Below are positions 1 to 6,178 of a stretch of 10,517 nucleotides of DNA, piece after piece; position 1 is the stretch's first letter, and each line of letters opens with the position of its first letter. The position numbers and the translations under genes are program-made. This DNA is from Betaproteobacteria bacterium (GTDB lineage: Bacteria; Pseudomonadota; Gammaproteobacteria; Burkholderiales; Nitrosomonadaceae): positions 1 through 10,517 of the forward strand of contig JAHZIU010000104.1 in the NCBI GenBank assembly GCA_022601315.1, read 5' to 3'. Under the pieces are notes generated by a model that was not told where the DNA came from, did no database searches, and worked only from the letters and a program-made list of their open reading frames with translations.

Positions 1-228
1 AGAATATTGGATTCCACCATTGCCTCTAGCAATACAGAAATTGCCAGGGTTATGAAGGAACAATCTACAGCTATTATTGAAAAATGGACAGATGAATTAA
101 ACACAGGATTCAGCCAAGTTCATAAAACAATACAATCATCAAGACAAACAGCCATATTAAATATTATTGCTTCATTCATAACTTTAATCACAGCAGGAAT
201 CGTTTTGTATGTTTTTCTAAAAATGTAA
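1..228 (+). CDS. Small C-terminally membrane-anchored protein, 5' end outside window
   Basis: The reading frame is open from the first base, so the true start probably lies upstream; the first in-window candidate start is TTG at 7. About 75 residues are visible. The first 45 or so are polar and helix-prone (IARVMKEQSTAIIEKW, then SQVHKTIQSSRQ). A single hydrophobic segment, about AILNIIASFITLITAGIVLY, follows, and the protein ends FLKM just after it. That layout suggests a cytoplasmic helical part with a C-terminal membrane anchor. I do not recognise the family. No neighbour on the same strand helps, and the next gene converges from the other strand. It could be a short accessory protein or the tail of a longer one. 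Confidence 0.5.
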   Translation, partial: RILDSTIASSNTEIARVMKEQSTAIIEKWTDELNTGFSQVHKTIQSSRQTAILNIIASFITLITAGIVLYVFLKM

Positions 229-441
229 TTGAAATACCCTAATTAAAATTACATCATTCAATTTAAAAATACGCCAAAAAATTCTAAAATTCCGGGAAAC
301 TCTGGGGACATACACTTGATTATGTTGCAAGTATCCCAAAACGATTCTAACTACAATCTACAGCGTTATGAGCACAATACCCAACGCATTGCCTAGTTAA
401 AATACCCTGATGTTCGATACAGCTTCGAGAGATTAAATAGT
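229..441. other. Intergenic stretch with possible decayed repeat edge
   Basis: There is no ORF with coding character here. A motif near 291-316 (CCGGGAAACTCTGGGGACAT) resembles the sequence that often borders REP-associated tyrosine transposase or IS200-like elements in proteobacteria, but no transposase is visible beside it. I see nothing else clear. Confidence 0.25.
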
Positions 442-490
442 TGCCGATTAATTCATGAATCAATATCAAACGACACAGAATTAATCGGCA
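442..490 (-). terminator. Inverted repeat just after the spondin stop codon
   Basis: A perfect 13-bp inverted repeat (TGCCGATTAATTC at 442-454 and its complement at 478-490) with a 23-nt loop starts 5 bp past the stop codon of the spondin gene. The position fits a transcription terminator. The T-run is weak (AACTATTT after the stem) and the loop is long for a rho-independent terminator, so it may instead be a 3' stabilising hairpin or an element remnant. Confidence 0.45.
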
Positions 491-495
491 GTTTC

Positions 496-1185
496 TTAAT
501 TACTAGTTTTAGTGATCGTTACAATTGCAACTGGATTTTTCCAGTCATACACTGCCGCATTTATTTCTGAACCCAAACCTCTAATGCCGCGATGAATATG
601 TACAAAGCGTTCACCTGTATCATTCGGAGACAGCCCTGTTCCGCCACATAAAGGCCCAGGAATATCAGCACAATCCTCGGTGTTTGTTTCTGTACCCGCA
701 TCGTAGCCGTTAATATGGTAACTAACGCTGCCCGTTTCAGGCAGGTCTTTATTATTCAATGCAATAAATCCATCATTTGTTGGCAGCATCATGGCAAATA
801 ATGAAATTTTGCTGAGCCCTTCAACACCCATCAAATCAATTGTTTGCTTTTGTCCACCAGCTAATAAACCATCACCAGATGCAAAGGACACAAGCGGCGC
901 AATTTCCTCTTGCTCAAGGATTCCTATCATGGGATCGATACTGCCAGATTCAGCAATTTCTTTCAGGGCATTATTAACCTGCCCATTAAGTAGGCCACCT
1001 TCAGAATCATTTAAATCATCACCTGCTGAGAAAAAAGAAACGGGAACATGCGCAATTACAATACGCGGCGTGAAACTAATTTGATACGTTAAATTGGTGA
1101 TTTCAACACGATAGTCTGCGGCCAAAGCAGATTGACTGATGAACAACACACCAATACCTAGTAACAGTTTTCTTATCAATGACAT
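496..1185 (-). CDS. Secreted spondin-domain (Spondin_N) protein
   Basis: A 229-residue exported protein. Residues 1-22 form a classical signal peptide: basic MSLIRK, hydrophobic LLLGIGVLFI, then a SALA|AD cleavage site. The rest is one Spondin_N domain. It shows the family's early N-L-T-Y and S-F-T-P (31-40), the MLPTNDGFIAL segment (133-143), YDAGTETNTE (161-170), a two-cysteine loop CADIPGPLC (C172, C180; probably a disulfide), the HIHRGIRG segment (196-203) and a YDWKNPVA strand near the end. In animals this fold is a calcium-binding, matrix-associated module; bacterial versions are secreted and of unknown role. The length matches single-domain bacterial members. The start is supported by GAGGAT 6-7 nt upstream. 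Transcription probably starts over 300 nt upstream (promoter at 1506-1533) and crosses a MITE in the leader. Regulation by the two-component system at 3954-6151 is inferred from shared GTGA boxes. Confidence 0.9.
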   Translation of the reverse strand: MSLIRKLLLGIGVLFISQSALAADYRVEITNLTYQISFTPRIVIAHVPVSFFSAGDDLNDSEGGLLNGQVNNALKEIAESGSIDPMIGILEQEEIAPLVSFASGDGLLAGGQKQTIDLMGVEGLSKISLFAMMLPTNDGFIALNNKDLPETGSVSYHINGYDAGTETNTEDCADIPGPLCGGTGLSPNDTGERFVHIHRGIRGLGSEINAAVYDWKNPVAIVTITKTSN

Positions 1186-1251
1186 ATCTTTATCCTCAAC
1201 TGAATGGTTTTTAGAAATAATTAAGGTGTGTTTTTATTTTCACAAACAACG

Positions 1252-1430
1252 AGTACTCTTTCAACTTGATATTGACGGGTACAACATTCACAAGATGTTT
1301 CAACACAAGGCACAGCGTGCAGGCAATGGTTATTCCATTGGCAAGTGCCGCAACACATGACAGGACAGGACATCTTGTGATCGCCCTGCGAGTTAGCTTT
1401 TCAGCGGCAATTTCAAGTAGAAAGAGTACT
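1252..1430. mobile_element. MITE-like element in the spondin 5' leader
   Basis: This 179-bp non-coding segment has terminal inverted repeats of about 27 bp. The left end reads AGTACTCTTTCAACTTGATA; the right end, read inward on the other strand, is AGTACTCTTTCTACTTGAAA, with about four mismatches over 27 bp. A second internal inverted pair, CACAAGATGT near 1290 and ACATCTTGTG near 1370, makes the whole element able to fold on itself. The paralogous leader at 2744-2890 lacks it and is otherwise collinear, so it is an insertion. Exact ends and target duplication are ambiguous because AGTACT is itself palindromic; a TA duplication (1254-1255 and 1427-1428) or GAGTACT repeat are both possible. 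It encodes no transposase and the family is not recognised. Confidence 0.75.
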
Positions 1431-1462
1431 AGAAACTATGCAATAAAAACCTAACTACTTTG

Positions 1463-1488
1463 TCACAAAGAAATCACATTTTTATCAC
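1463..1488 (-). promoter_or_regulatory. Triple GTGA box, 11-bp spacing (putative response-regulator site)
   Basis: On the minus strand GTGA occurs at 1488-1485, 1477-1474 and 1466-1463, exactly 11 bp apart, downstream of the promoter and upstream of the MITE. The same three boxes with the same spacing are in the paralogous leader (2850-2875), and two occur upstream of the response regulator gene (6179-6193). Direct repeats at one helical turn are the usual target form of OmpR-family regulators. A site downstream of the start point would be expected to repress. The binding protein is inferred. Confidence 0.45.
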
Positions 1489-1505
1489 GAAAGGATTTTT
1501 TTTCA

Positions 1506-1533
1506 CTTATATAATCTTTAAAATACCTATCAA
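1506..1533 (-). promoter_or_regulatory. Sigma-70-like promoter of the spondin gene
   Basis: On the minus strand, TTGATA (1533-1528) and TATAAG (1511-1506) are separated by 16 bp. The paralogous region has TTGAAA, 16 bp, TATAAG at the equivalent place (2918-2891), so both hexamers and spacing are conserved while surrounding bases have drifted. The transcript would start near 1500 and have a leader of over 300 nt because of the MITE. Confidence 0.55.
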
Positions 1534-1625
1534 CTGAGTATTTGTAGGGTAGTAAACCTGCAAAGAGTTCCAAGAAGAATACTCACCATAATCTATTAAT
1601 AGAAATCTGAAATATATCACTAAAA

Positions 1626-1652
1626 TTCACTTAAACAGCAAATTAAAGTGAA
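1626..1652. repeat. Short inverted repeat
   Basis: TTCACTT (1626-1632) and AAGTGAA (1646-1652) form a 7-bp stem with a 13-nt loop, just beyond the end of promoter-repeat copy 1. Its function is unknown; it may mark a rearrangement edge. Confidence 0.35.
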
Positions 1653-1702
1653 CAAAGAACCCTTAACTTCAATATTGCACTAGTTGGTGGAATTTAAACA
1701 CC

Positions 1703-1789
1703 GCCTTGTACTGAATTGAGCGTGCTCGCGACCGGAGACGCAGTTATTCTGCGGCGTAGAGAGTATGTGCGTTCTATTCAATACAAGGC
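1703..1789. repeat. Palindromic repeat element, about 87 bp
   Basis: The outer arms GCCTTGTACTGAATTGAGCG (from 1703) and, on the other strand from 1789, GCCTTGTATTGAATAGAACG match with three mismatches over 20 bp. Inside sits a perfect small hairpin, CGCAG-TTATT-CTGCG (1739-1753). It is non-coding and GC-richer than its surroundings. It could be a small MITE or a REP-like unit. The surrounding stretch 1653-1900 otherwise shows nothing recognisable. Confidence 0.5.
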
Positions 1790-1900
1790 AAGTTAAAAAC
1801 AGCAAGTGAGTCGTAAGTACAGACTGTATTTTCTAAAAATTTGCAAAAAACCAATAGAAATAACGATTACAGGCAAAAATCTAACGCACTGGTGAAATAT

Positions 1901-2188
1901 TCAGGCTAGCGTAGCTGTACGATCAACAGCGGCCTGAATCGCCAGATCGTCCCGTAATCGCTGATGATCATTGAGGTCTTCATAGCCTGATGCCAAAGCA
2001 TAAACCCGCTGGCGTAACAAGCTCAATCCATCATGTTTACAACTGGCACTACGGCGCAAATCTTTCAATGCTTTCGAAACAGCTTCACTCAAACCAAGCT
2101 GTTTATCTACCTGGCGTAATAACAACATACCACCATCTGAAGTAATATCTCCTCCCTGGAAAATCAAATGATTCTTGGGCTCACTCAT
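1901..2188 (-). pseudogene. IS1380-family transposase, N-terminal fragment
   Basis: Reading from ATG at 2188, about 95 residues match the N-terminus of IS1380-family transposases: GGDITSDGGMLLLRQVDKQL, then LGLSEAVSKALKD, LLRQRVYALASGYEDLNDH and RLRDD. These enzymes are normally about 400-470 residues, so roughly three quarters, including the DDE catalytic core, is missing. After ATLA the frame stops at 1901-1903 and no further homology follows. Upstream it joins kinase sequence: the frame runs in from the kinase piece (STLENQDAPLHYESFSMSE) without a stop. Whether MSEPKNH is the true transposase start or a fusion product is unclear. No IS ends are visible. It cannot encode a working transposase. 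Confidence 0.85.
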
Positions 2189-2244
2189 GGAAAAAGACTC
2201 GTAATGCAGTGGTGCATCTTGATTTTCCAATGTTGACAATTCAA
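2181..2244 (-). repeat. 64-bp kinase segment, first of three copies
   Basis: The stretch encoding LSTLENQDAPLHYESFSMSE occurs three times: 2181-2244, 2675-2738 and inside the intact kinase at 4390-4453. The first copy differs from each of the others by a single base. Each of the two left copies borders a rearrangement junction (to the IS1380 fragment and to the spondin start region), so it looks like a recombination site. Confidence 0.8.
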
Positions 2245-2751
2245 TTTGCTACGCGGTAACGGAAAAGAAAAAGTCGTGCCAAGATTGACTCTTGACTGAA
2301 CTTCAATAGTGCTATTGTGTAGCTGCATAATTTGCTGTGCAATAGCCAGACCAAGCCCCGTGCCATCGAGATTACGATGTTTCTCGACACGATAAAAACG
2401 CTCAAAGATATGTGGCATTTCTTCATCTGGAATACCTAGCCCGGTATCAGAGATTTGCGTGGAAATAGTCTGATCATTGATTATTGGCGATACTGATACC
2501 TTGCCCCCTTCGGGGGTATATTTAATTGCGTTCTCAATCAGGTTCTCCAATACGCGCTGTACCAAACCAATATCAGCACGAACAAATGCTGGCTGGGGTG
2601 ACATTGCTGCGAACAATATTAATCCTTTACTTTCAGCTTTTAGACGAAACTTCTGACACACATCCTGCACCAGTTCACTCATGGAAAAAGACTCGTAATG
2701 CAGTGGTACATCTTGATTTTCCAATGTTGACAATTCAAACAGCAATGACAT
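2185..2751 (-). CDS. Chimeric ORF: spondin start fused to a kinase ATPase (HATPase_c) domain
   Basis: A 188-residue ORF. The start codon, first three codons (MSL), ribosome binding site (GAGGAG, 6 nt upstream) and promoter come from a duplicate of the spondin 5' region. From residue 4 it is a diverged copy of the sensor kinase at 3954-5426, beginning at FELSTLENQD and running to FSFPLPRSK. About 20 of 160 residues differ. The ATP-binding boxes are all present: N-box LENLIENAIKYTP, G1 DTGLG, F-box FERFY, G2 DGTGLGLAI. The dimerisation helix with its histidine, and all membrane segments, are absent. The last ~19 residues (LNCQHWK onward) are out-of-frame kinase repeat and probably meaningless. 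With expression signals intact it may be made as a soluble ATPase domain, but it is equally likely to be a dead remnant. Confidence 0.55.
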   Translation of the reverse strand: MSLLFELSTLENQDVPLHYESFSMSELVQDVCQKFRLKAESKGLILFAAMSPQPAFVRADIGLVQRVLENLIENAIKYTPEGGKVSVSPIINDQTISTQISDTGLGIPDEEMPHIFERFYRVEKHRNLDGTGLGLAIAQQIMQLHNSTIEVQSRVNLGTTFSFPLPRSKLNCQHWKIKMHHCITSLFP

Positions 2752-2849
2752 ATCTTACTCCTCAACTGAGTGGTTTGTAGAAATGATTAAGCTACGTTTT
2801 TAATTACACAAACTACCAGAGACTATGCAAGAAAAACTTAACAGAGTAG

Positions 2850-2875
2850 TCACAAAGAAATCACATCTTTATCAC
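2850..2875 (-). promoter_or_regulatory. Triple GTGA box, 11-bp spacing, in leader copy 2
   Basis: Minus-strand GTGA at 2875-2872, 2864-2861 and 2853-2850. Spacing and order are identical to 1463-1488, while neighbouring bases differ in places, which supports either selection or recent common descent. Putative OmpR-family target, inferred. Confidence 0.45.
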
Positions 2876-2890
2876 GAAAGGATTTTTTCA

Positions 2891-2918
2891 CTTATATGAT
2901 CCTTAAAATACCTTTCAA
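2891..2918 (-). promoter_or_regulatory. Sigma-70-like promoter, copy 2
   Basis: TTGAAA (2918-2913), 16-bp spacer, TATAAG (2896-2891) on the minus strand. It would transcribe the chimeric ATPase ORF with a leader of about 135 nt. It is the counterpart of 1506-1533. Confidence 0.5.
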
Positions 2919-3068
2919 CTTGGTATCTTAGGATAATCTCAAATTTTCCATTAGAAATTAGCAATAACGGAAAACTAATGGAATAAACAATCTTTATCCA
3001 GATTAGTTACGTTTCTCAGAGAAGGCTATAGAATCGCAAAGCTATACAATAAACCGGGAGGAAATAGA

Positions 3069-3173
3069 ATGGCAATGAACAGAATTCAGTTTCAAGTCGG
3101 TCTATCACTGCATGAATTTCTACGTCGATATGGTACAGAGGAACATGCGAAGTAGCGTTGTTTGCTTCAACCT
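3069..3173 (+). pseudogene. IS1595-family transposase, N-terminal fragment
   Basis: ATG at 3069 follows a good ribosome site (GGGAGG, 3056-3061). The first 26 residues, MAMNRIQFQVGLSLHEFLRR then YGTEEH, match the conserved N-terminus of IS1595-type transposases. The frame stops at 3153-3155. If one base were restored after CAT (about 3147) it would continue EVALFAS, as the family does, so a 1-bp deletion is the likely lesion. Beyond about 3173 the homology ends; the zinc-finger and catalytic parts are gone. The following stretch to 3325 contains a hairpin but no gene. Confidence 0.7.
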
Positions 3174-3265
3174 AAATTAATCAGTTCAATGACTAGTTTT
3201 TATATAACCAACTGTTATTTAGGAAAAATCTCTGGCATATCAATACACCCAGTAGGTGAGCAACT

Positions 3266-3284
3266 TTAACTGCCCCGCAGTTAA
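3266..3284. repeat. Tight hairpin
   Basis: TTAACTGC-CCC-GCAGTTAA gives a perfect 8-bp stem with a 3-nt loop. No T-run follows on either strand, so it is not a typical terminator. It lies inside the decayed IS, between the IS1595 remnant and the nested element. Confidence 0.5.
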
Positions 3285-3330
3285 GAATTGTTATGTTATT
3301 CAATGCATTGTATGAATAAATTATTTTTAA

Positions 3331-3512
3331 CCCAAATTTTCCATTAGCAATTTCCCAATAACAAAAAACCAATCAAATAAACAACTTTTGTCGAAATCAC
3401 TTGGAAGAAAAACTTGCGGATTTAGGCCACTCCGATTTAGATAAACCACATTATATTCAACAAGTTTTTCTAATGGCTTCCATTAGGAAATTTATCTAAT
3501 GGAAAATCTGGG
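3331..3512. mobile_element. 182-bp non-autonomous element with TTTAA target duplication
   Basis: Terminal inverted repeats are CCCAAATTTTCCATTAG on the left and, read inward from 3512, CCCAGATTTTCCATTAG on the right (one mismatch). TTTAA occurs on both flanks (3326-3330 and 3513-3517). The ends match those of the 952-bp element around it, and the first ~65 bp also resemble that element's left end. It is therefore probably a deletion derivative mobilised by the same transposase. A second internal palindrome, CTAATGG-CTT-CCATTAG, lies at about 3469-3485. A short open stretch (LEEKLADLGHSDLDKPHYIQ, from about 3400) looks coding-like but has no start and I do not recognise it. Confidence 0.7.
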
Positions 3513-3531
3513 TTTAACTGATTAATTTAGG

Positions 3532-3875
3532 ATCATCGAATACTACGGTGCACGCTGGAAAATTGAAGCCGGCTTCAAAGAAGTTAAACAGGAGATAGGT
3601 AGCTCAAAAAGCCAAACCAGAAACTATCATGCTGTTACCAATCATCTCAACTTCTACATGATGGCTGCTACCGTAACTTGGATATATGCCGATCAACTTG
3701 AGCATACGCCGTAACGTTGTTACGCTGTTAACAATCGTGCGCACTTCGCCTTTTCCGATGTCAGAAAACTGATTACTCAGACCGTACTCGATAAGCGTTT
3801 TGTTACTGTTTTCCCCAGACCGTCAATCCTGCACAAAATTCTTTTATCAGCGCTTTATTGCGCATGGTTGCTTAG
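3532..3875 (+). pseudogene. DDE transposase (IS4-like), C-terminal fragment
   Basis: The translation gives IIEYYGARWKIEAGFKEVKQ, EIGSSKSQTRNYHAVTNHLN and MMAATVTWIYADQ. These are typical of the C-terminal third of IS4-like DDE transposases, with the Y-x-x-R-W-x-I-E-x-x-F-K segment around the last catalytic glutamate. An in-frame TAA at 3712-3714 interrupts it, after which the same frame continues RAHFAFSDVRKLITQTVLD. A second shift near 3855 is likely: in the neighbouring frame it would end LRMVA-stop at 3873-3875, the expected style of ending. Everything before residue IIEYY is missing. It lies at the right end of the 952-bp element and is its probable transposase remnant. Confidence 0.75.
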
Positions 3876-3953
3876 GACAAAAATCTGGGATAATAGAATA
3901 CCAAGAAGCGTATTTGCAAAAATCTACCAGCAGAAATCTGAAACACATCACTA

Positions 3954-5426
3954 TTAAGACTTGCTATGCGGTAACGGAAAAGAAAAGGTTGTACCAAGAT
4001 TAGTTTCAGATTGTACTTCAATAGTACTATTGTGTAGCTGCATAATTCGCTGTGCAATAGCCAGACCAAGCCCCGTGCCATCGAGATTACGATGTTTCTC
4101 GACACGATAAAAACGCTCAAAGATATGCGGCATATCTTCATCTGAAATGCCTTGCCCAGTATCCGCAATTTGCGTGGTGATTGTCTGCTCACCAATAATC
4201 AGCGATACCGATACCCTACCACCTTCAGGCGTATATTTAATGGCGTTCTCAATCAGATTCTCCAATACGCGCTGTATCAAACCAATATCAGCACGAACAA
4301 ATGCTGGCTGGGTTGATATTGCTGCAGACAATATCAACCCTTTGTTTTCAGCTTCCAGACGAAACTTCTGACTCACGTCCTGCACCAGTTCACTCATGGA
4401 AAAAGACTCGTAATGCAGTGGTGCATCTTGATTTTCCAATGTTGATAATTCAAACAGCTCAGCGATCAGTTTGCGCAAACGCTTGCTGTGTTTGTACGCA
4501 ATTTCAATGTAATCTTGACGTTGTTCGTCGCTCAATTGATCTACTTTTAATTTGAGTGTTTCCAGATAACCTTGCAAAGATGCCAGCGGTGTACGCAAAT
4601 CATGTGAGACATTGGCAACCATCTCACGACGTGAGGTATCGTTATTTTGTAACAATTTGACCTGATGAATAATACGTTCTGACATTTCATGAAAGGTCGA
4701 GCCCAATTGATCGATCTCATCACCACCCCGACCATCAAAACGTTGTGGCAATTCAATGCTTTGCTGAAAATCGTTTTGTTTAAACTTCTCCATACCTGCG
4801 GCGAGCAGATGCACACGGCTGGTGATATGACGAAACATCATAAATCCAGCTATCAACGCAATCAGAAAACTAACGACTACTGCACTAATCCAAATTCGTA
4901 ACATATAACTAGAATGCAGCAATTCAATCACCGAATCATAGGCTTGGCCACCTAAAATGATATATAAATAACCTTGCAGATTGTTCTGGTCATAAATGGC
5001 TGCAGCTGAAAATACCTTGTCGCCTACTAAGTCGCGTGGGTCATTACCAAGCACTGGAAAATGTTGATTTTTACCCAGAAACTTCTGCACTGGTACCAGA
5101 TCAATCGTTTGCCGCTTAACGACCCCTTCTGGTGCTGAATAGGCCAGCAGCTTACCCTGCGTGTCGACCAGATAGACCTCAATCACCGGATTTACCAACA
5201 TTAAACCCATAAAAACCGATTGCATGGCCTCATGATTGACCTGCGTGTTTATCATAAGATTTTTTTCTTTGACAATGTTATCCGCCAGTTCCAGATTAAG
5301 CCTTTGATTAAGCTCTTGTAAAAACATTGGTGTTTTCCACAACGCAAAACCGATAAAGCTGGCTGACAGCAACAGCAACAGGGCAAATAGCGTATAGATG
5401 AGTTTACTGGATAGGCTTTCTAACAT
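3954..5426 (-). CDS. Transmembrane sensor histidine kinase
   Basis: A 490-residue intact kinase. Layout: TM1 about 9-30; a periplasmic sensor domain about 31-177 with the Cache/PDC-like VIEVYLVDTQGKLLAYS segment (81-97); TM2 about 177-198; HAMP about 198-255; HisKA with phospho-accepting H275 in ANVSHDLRTPL; then HATPase_c with N-box (N390, N394), G1 DTGQG (422-426), F-box FERFY (436-440) and G2 DGTGLGLAI (449-457). It autophosphorylates on H275 and passes the phosphate to the response regulator encoded 14 bp upstream; the two are surely co-transcribed. A weak ribosome site (GGTGAT, 5433-5438 on the minus strand) precedes the start. The signal sensed is unknown. Two further pieces of this gene lie at 2181-2244 and 2245-2740. 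Its 3' end is followed by the promoter-repeat copy 2, split by an IS. Confidence 0.93.
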   Translation of the reverse strand: MLESLSSKLIYTLFALLLLLSASFIGFALWKTPMFLQELNQRLNLELADNIVKEKNLMINTQVNHEAMQSVFMGLMLVNPVIEVYLVDTQGKLLAYSAPEGVVKRQTIDLVPVQKFLGKNQHFPVLGNDPRDLVGDKVFSAAAIYDQNNLQGYLYIILGGQAYDSVIELLHSSYMLRIWISAVVVSFLIALIAGFMMFRHITSRVHLLAAGMEKFKQNDFQQSIELPQRFDGRGGDEIDQLGSTFHEMSERIIHQVKLLQNNDTSRREMVANVSHDLRTPLASLQGYLETLKLKVDQLSDEQRQDYIEIAYKHSKRLRKLIAELFELSTLENQDAPLHYESFSMSELVQDVSQKFRLEAENKGLILSAAISTQPAFVRADIGLIQRVLENLIENAIKYTPEGGRVSVSLIIGEQTITTQIADTGQGISDEDMPHIFERFYRVEKHRNLDGTGLGLAIAQRIMQLHNSTIEVQSETNLGTTFSFPLPHSKS

Positions 5427-5440
5427 GGACTTATCACCAT

Positions 5441-6151
5441 TTATGCTGTAAATGCATCATTAAATTTATATCCAACGCCCCAAACAGTGAGGATATAATC
5501 AGGATGTGCAGGATCTTTTTCGATTTTTGCACGCAAACGATTGATATGCGAGTTGACTGTATGTTCATAGCCTTCATGACCATAGCCCCAAACCAAATCC
5601 AACAACTGCGAACGCGTATAAACACGACCAGGGGATGAAATAAACTGCATCAGTAGTTCAAATTCCTTGGCTGTCAACTCCACAAGATGGTCGCGCAGCA
5701 TAACCTGATGCTTTTCAATATTAATACTCAATTCGCCAAATGTTTGCTTTACCTGGCTATCCGCCGACTCGCGATTGAGCGCTTCAATGCGACGAAACAT
5801 GGCTTTAACACGCGCCACTAGCTCGAGAATACTAAATGGTTTGGTGAGATAATCATCGGCACCCACTTCCAACCCCAGCACCCGATCCAGTTCAGTTGAT
5901 TTTGAAGTCAACATCAACACCGGCGTGTAGACTGACTGCCTGCGAATATGACGACAAATTTCCAGACCATCAACACCAGGTAACATAAGATCAAGGATAA
6001 TCAGGTCAAAGCGATTTGTCTCCGCCTGTTGCAAACCCTCATTGCCATCGGTGGCGAGTGTAACGTCGCACTGAATATCAAGTAAGTGCATTTTTACCAG
6101 ATTAGCAATATCTTGCTGGTCCTCAACAATTAAAATATTCTTCTTAATCAT
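5441..6151 (-). CDS. OmpR/PhoB-family response regulator
   Basis: A 236-residue protein with an N-terminal receiver domain (1-120) and a C-terminal winged-helix domain (about 130-232). Receiver residues are complete: E10/D11 for metal, phospho-acceptor D54 in LIILDLMLPG, T82 and K104 (LTKPF). The DNA-binding part has VELTAKEFELL, the recognition-helix region TVNSHINRLRAKIEKDP and the wing TVWGVGYKF. Most relatives have R where this has W; W is also known, for example in ResD-like regulators, so it is not a defect. It is phosphorylated by the kinase encoded just downstream. No clear ribosome site precedes ATG; the start is chosen because MIKKNILIVED is the standard family beginning. GTGA boxes 28-42 bp upstream suggest autoregulation. 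Confidence 0.95.
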   Translation of the reverse strand: MIKKNILIVEDQQDIANLVKMHLLDIQCDVTLATDGNEGLQQAETNRFDLIILDLMLPGVDGLEICRHIRRQSVYTPVLMLTSKSTELDRVLGLEVGADDYLTKPFSILELVARVKAMFRRIEALNRESADSQVKQTFGELSINIEKHQVMLRDHLVELTAKEFELLMQFISSPGRVYTRSQLLDLVWGYGHEGYEHTVNSHINRLRAKIEKDPAHPDYILTVWGVGYKFNDAFTA

Positions 6152-6178
6152 AATATTTAGTAGTTTAGCCTTTAGACT

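Larger units (their letters stand above)
1179..1623 (-). repeat. Spondin promoter/leader repeat, copy 1 (diverged direct repeat of 2744-2937 plus 3890-3953)
   Basis: The sequence from the spondin start codon through its leader and promoter matches 2744-2937 closely: start codon and first codons, ribosome binding site, GTGA boxes, promoter. Beyond that, 1571-1619 (CCAAGAAG... AGAAATCTGAAA...ATCACTA) matches 3902-3953, the sequence just past the kinase gene. Copy 1 contains an extra 179 bp (the MITE at 1252-1430) and lacks the 952-bp IS found in copy 2. Each copy therefore serves as the empty site for the other's insertion. The rest of 1186-1620 holds no convincing gene. Confidence 0.8.
2744..2937 (-). 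repeat. Spondin promoter/leader repeat, copy 2
   Basis: This copy matches 1179-1553 apart from the MITE present only there. Conserved parts are the ATG with MSL codons, the GAGGAG ribosome site, the GTGA boxes and both promoter hexamers. It is interrupted at 2938 by an IS and resumes at 3890-3953 up to the kinase stop codon. It is diverged rather than identical, so the duplication is not recent. Confidence 0.8.
2938..3889. mobile_element. Decayed 952-bp IS with 5-bp target duplication
   Basis: Left end CTCAAATTTTCCATTAG (2938-2954); right end read inward CCCAGATTTTTGTCCTAAG (3889-3871). The direct repeat ATAAT flanks it (2933-2937 and 3890-3894). The paralogous region at about 1549-1553 is the uninterrupted site. 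Inside, only the C-terminal part of its presumed transposase remains (3532-3875). The left portion carries an IS1595 fragment and a smaller nested element with related ends. It separates the kinase gene from the duplicated spondin promoter. Confidence 0.65.

Noticed and set aside
791..1084. Plus-strand 97-codon frame inside the spondin gene.
   Set aside because: It is the antisense of a strongly supported coding region and has low-complexity Ser/Pro composition typical of shadow frames.
1461..1490. TGTGA and TCACA-like sequence as a CRP site.
   Set aside because: The motifs are direct repeats at 11 bp, not the inverted TGTGA-N6-TCACA arrangement of CRP.
3876..3957. Extension of the transposase frame to a stop at 3955-3957.
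   Set aside because: The element ends at 3889 and the target duplication follows. This stretch matches the spondin/kinase flank near 1571-1619, so it is not transposase sequence.
5441..5520. Tryptophan in the wing motif TVWGVGYKF of the response regulator, as if a key arginine were lost.
   Set aside because: The same W occurs in ResD-like regulators, so it is a known family variant.
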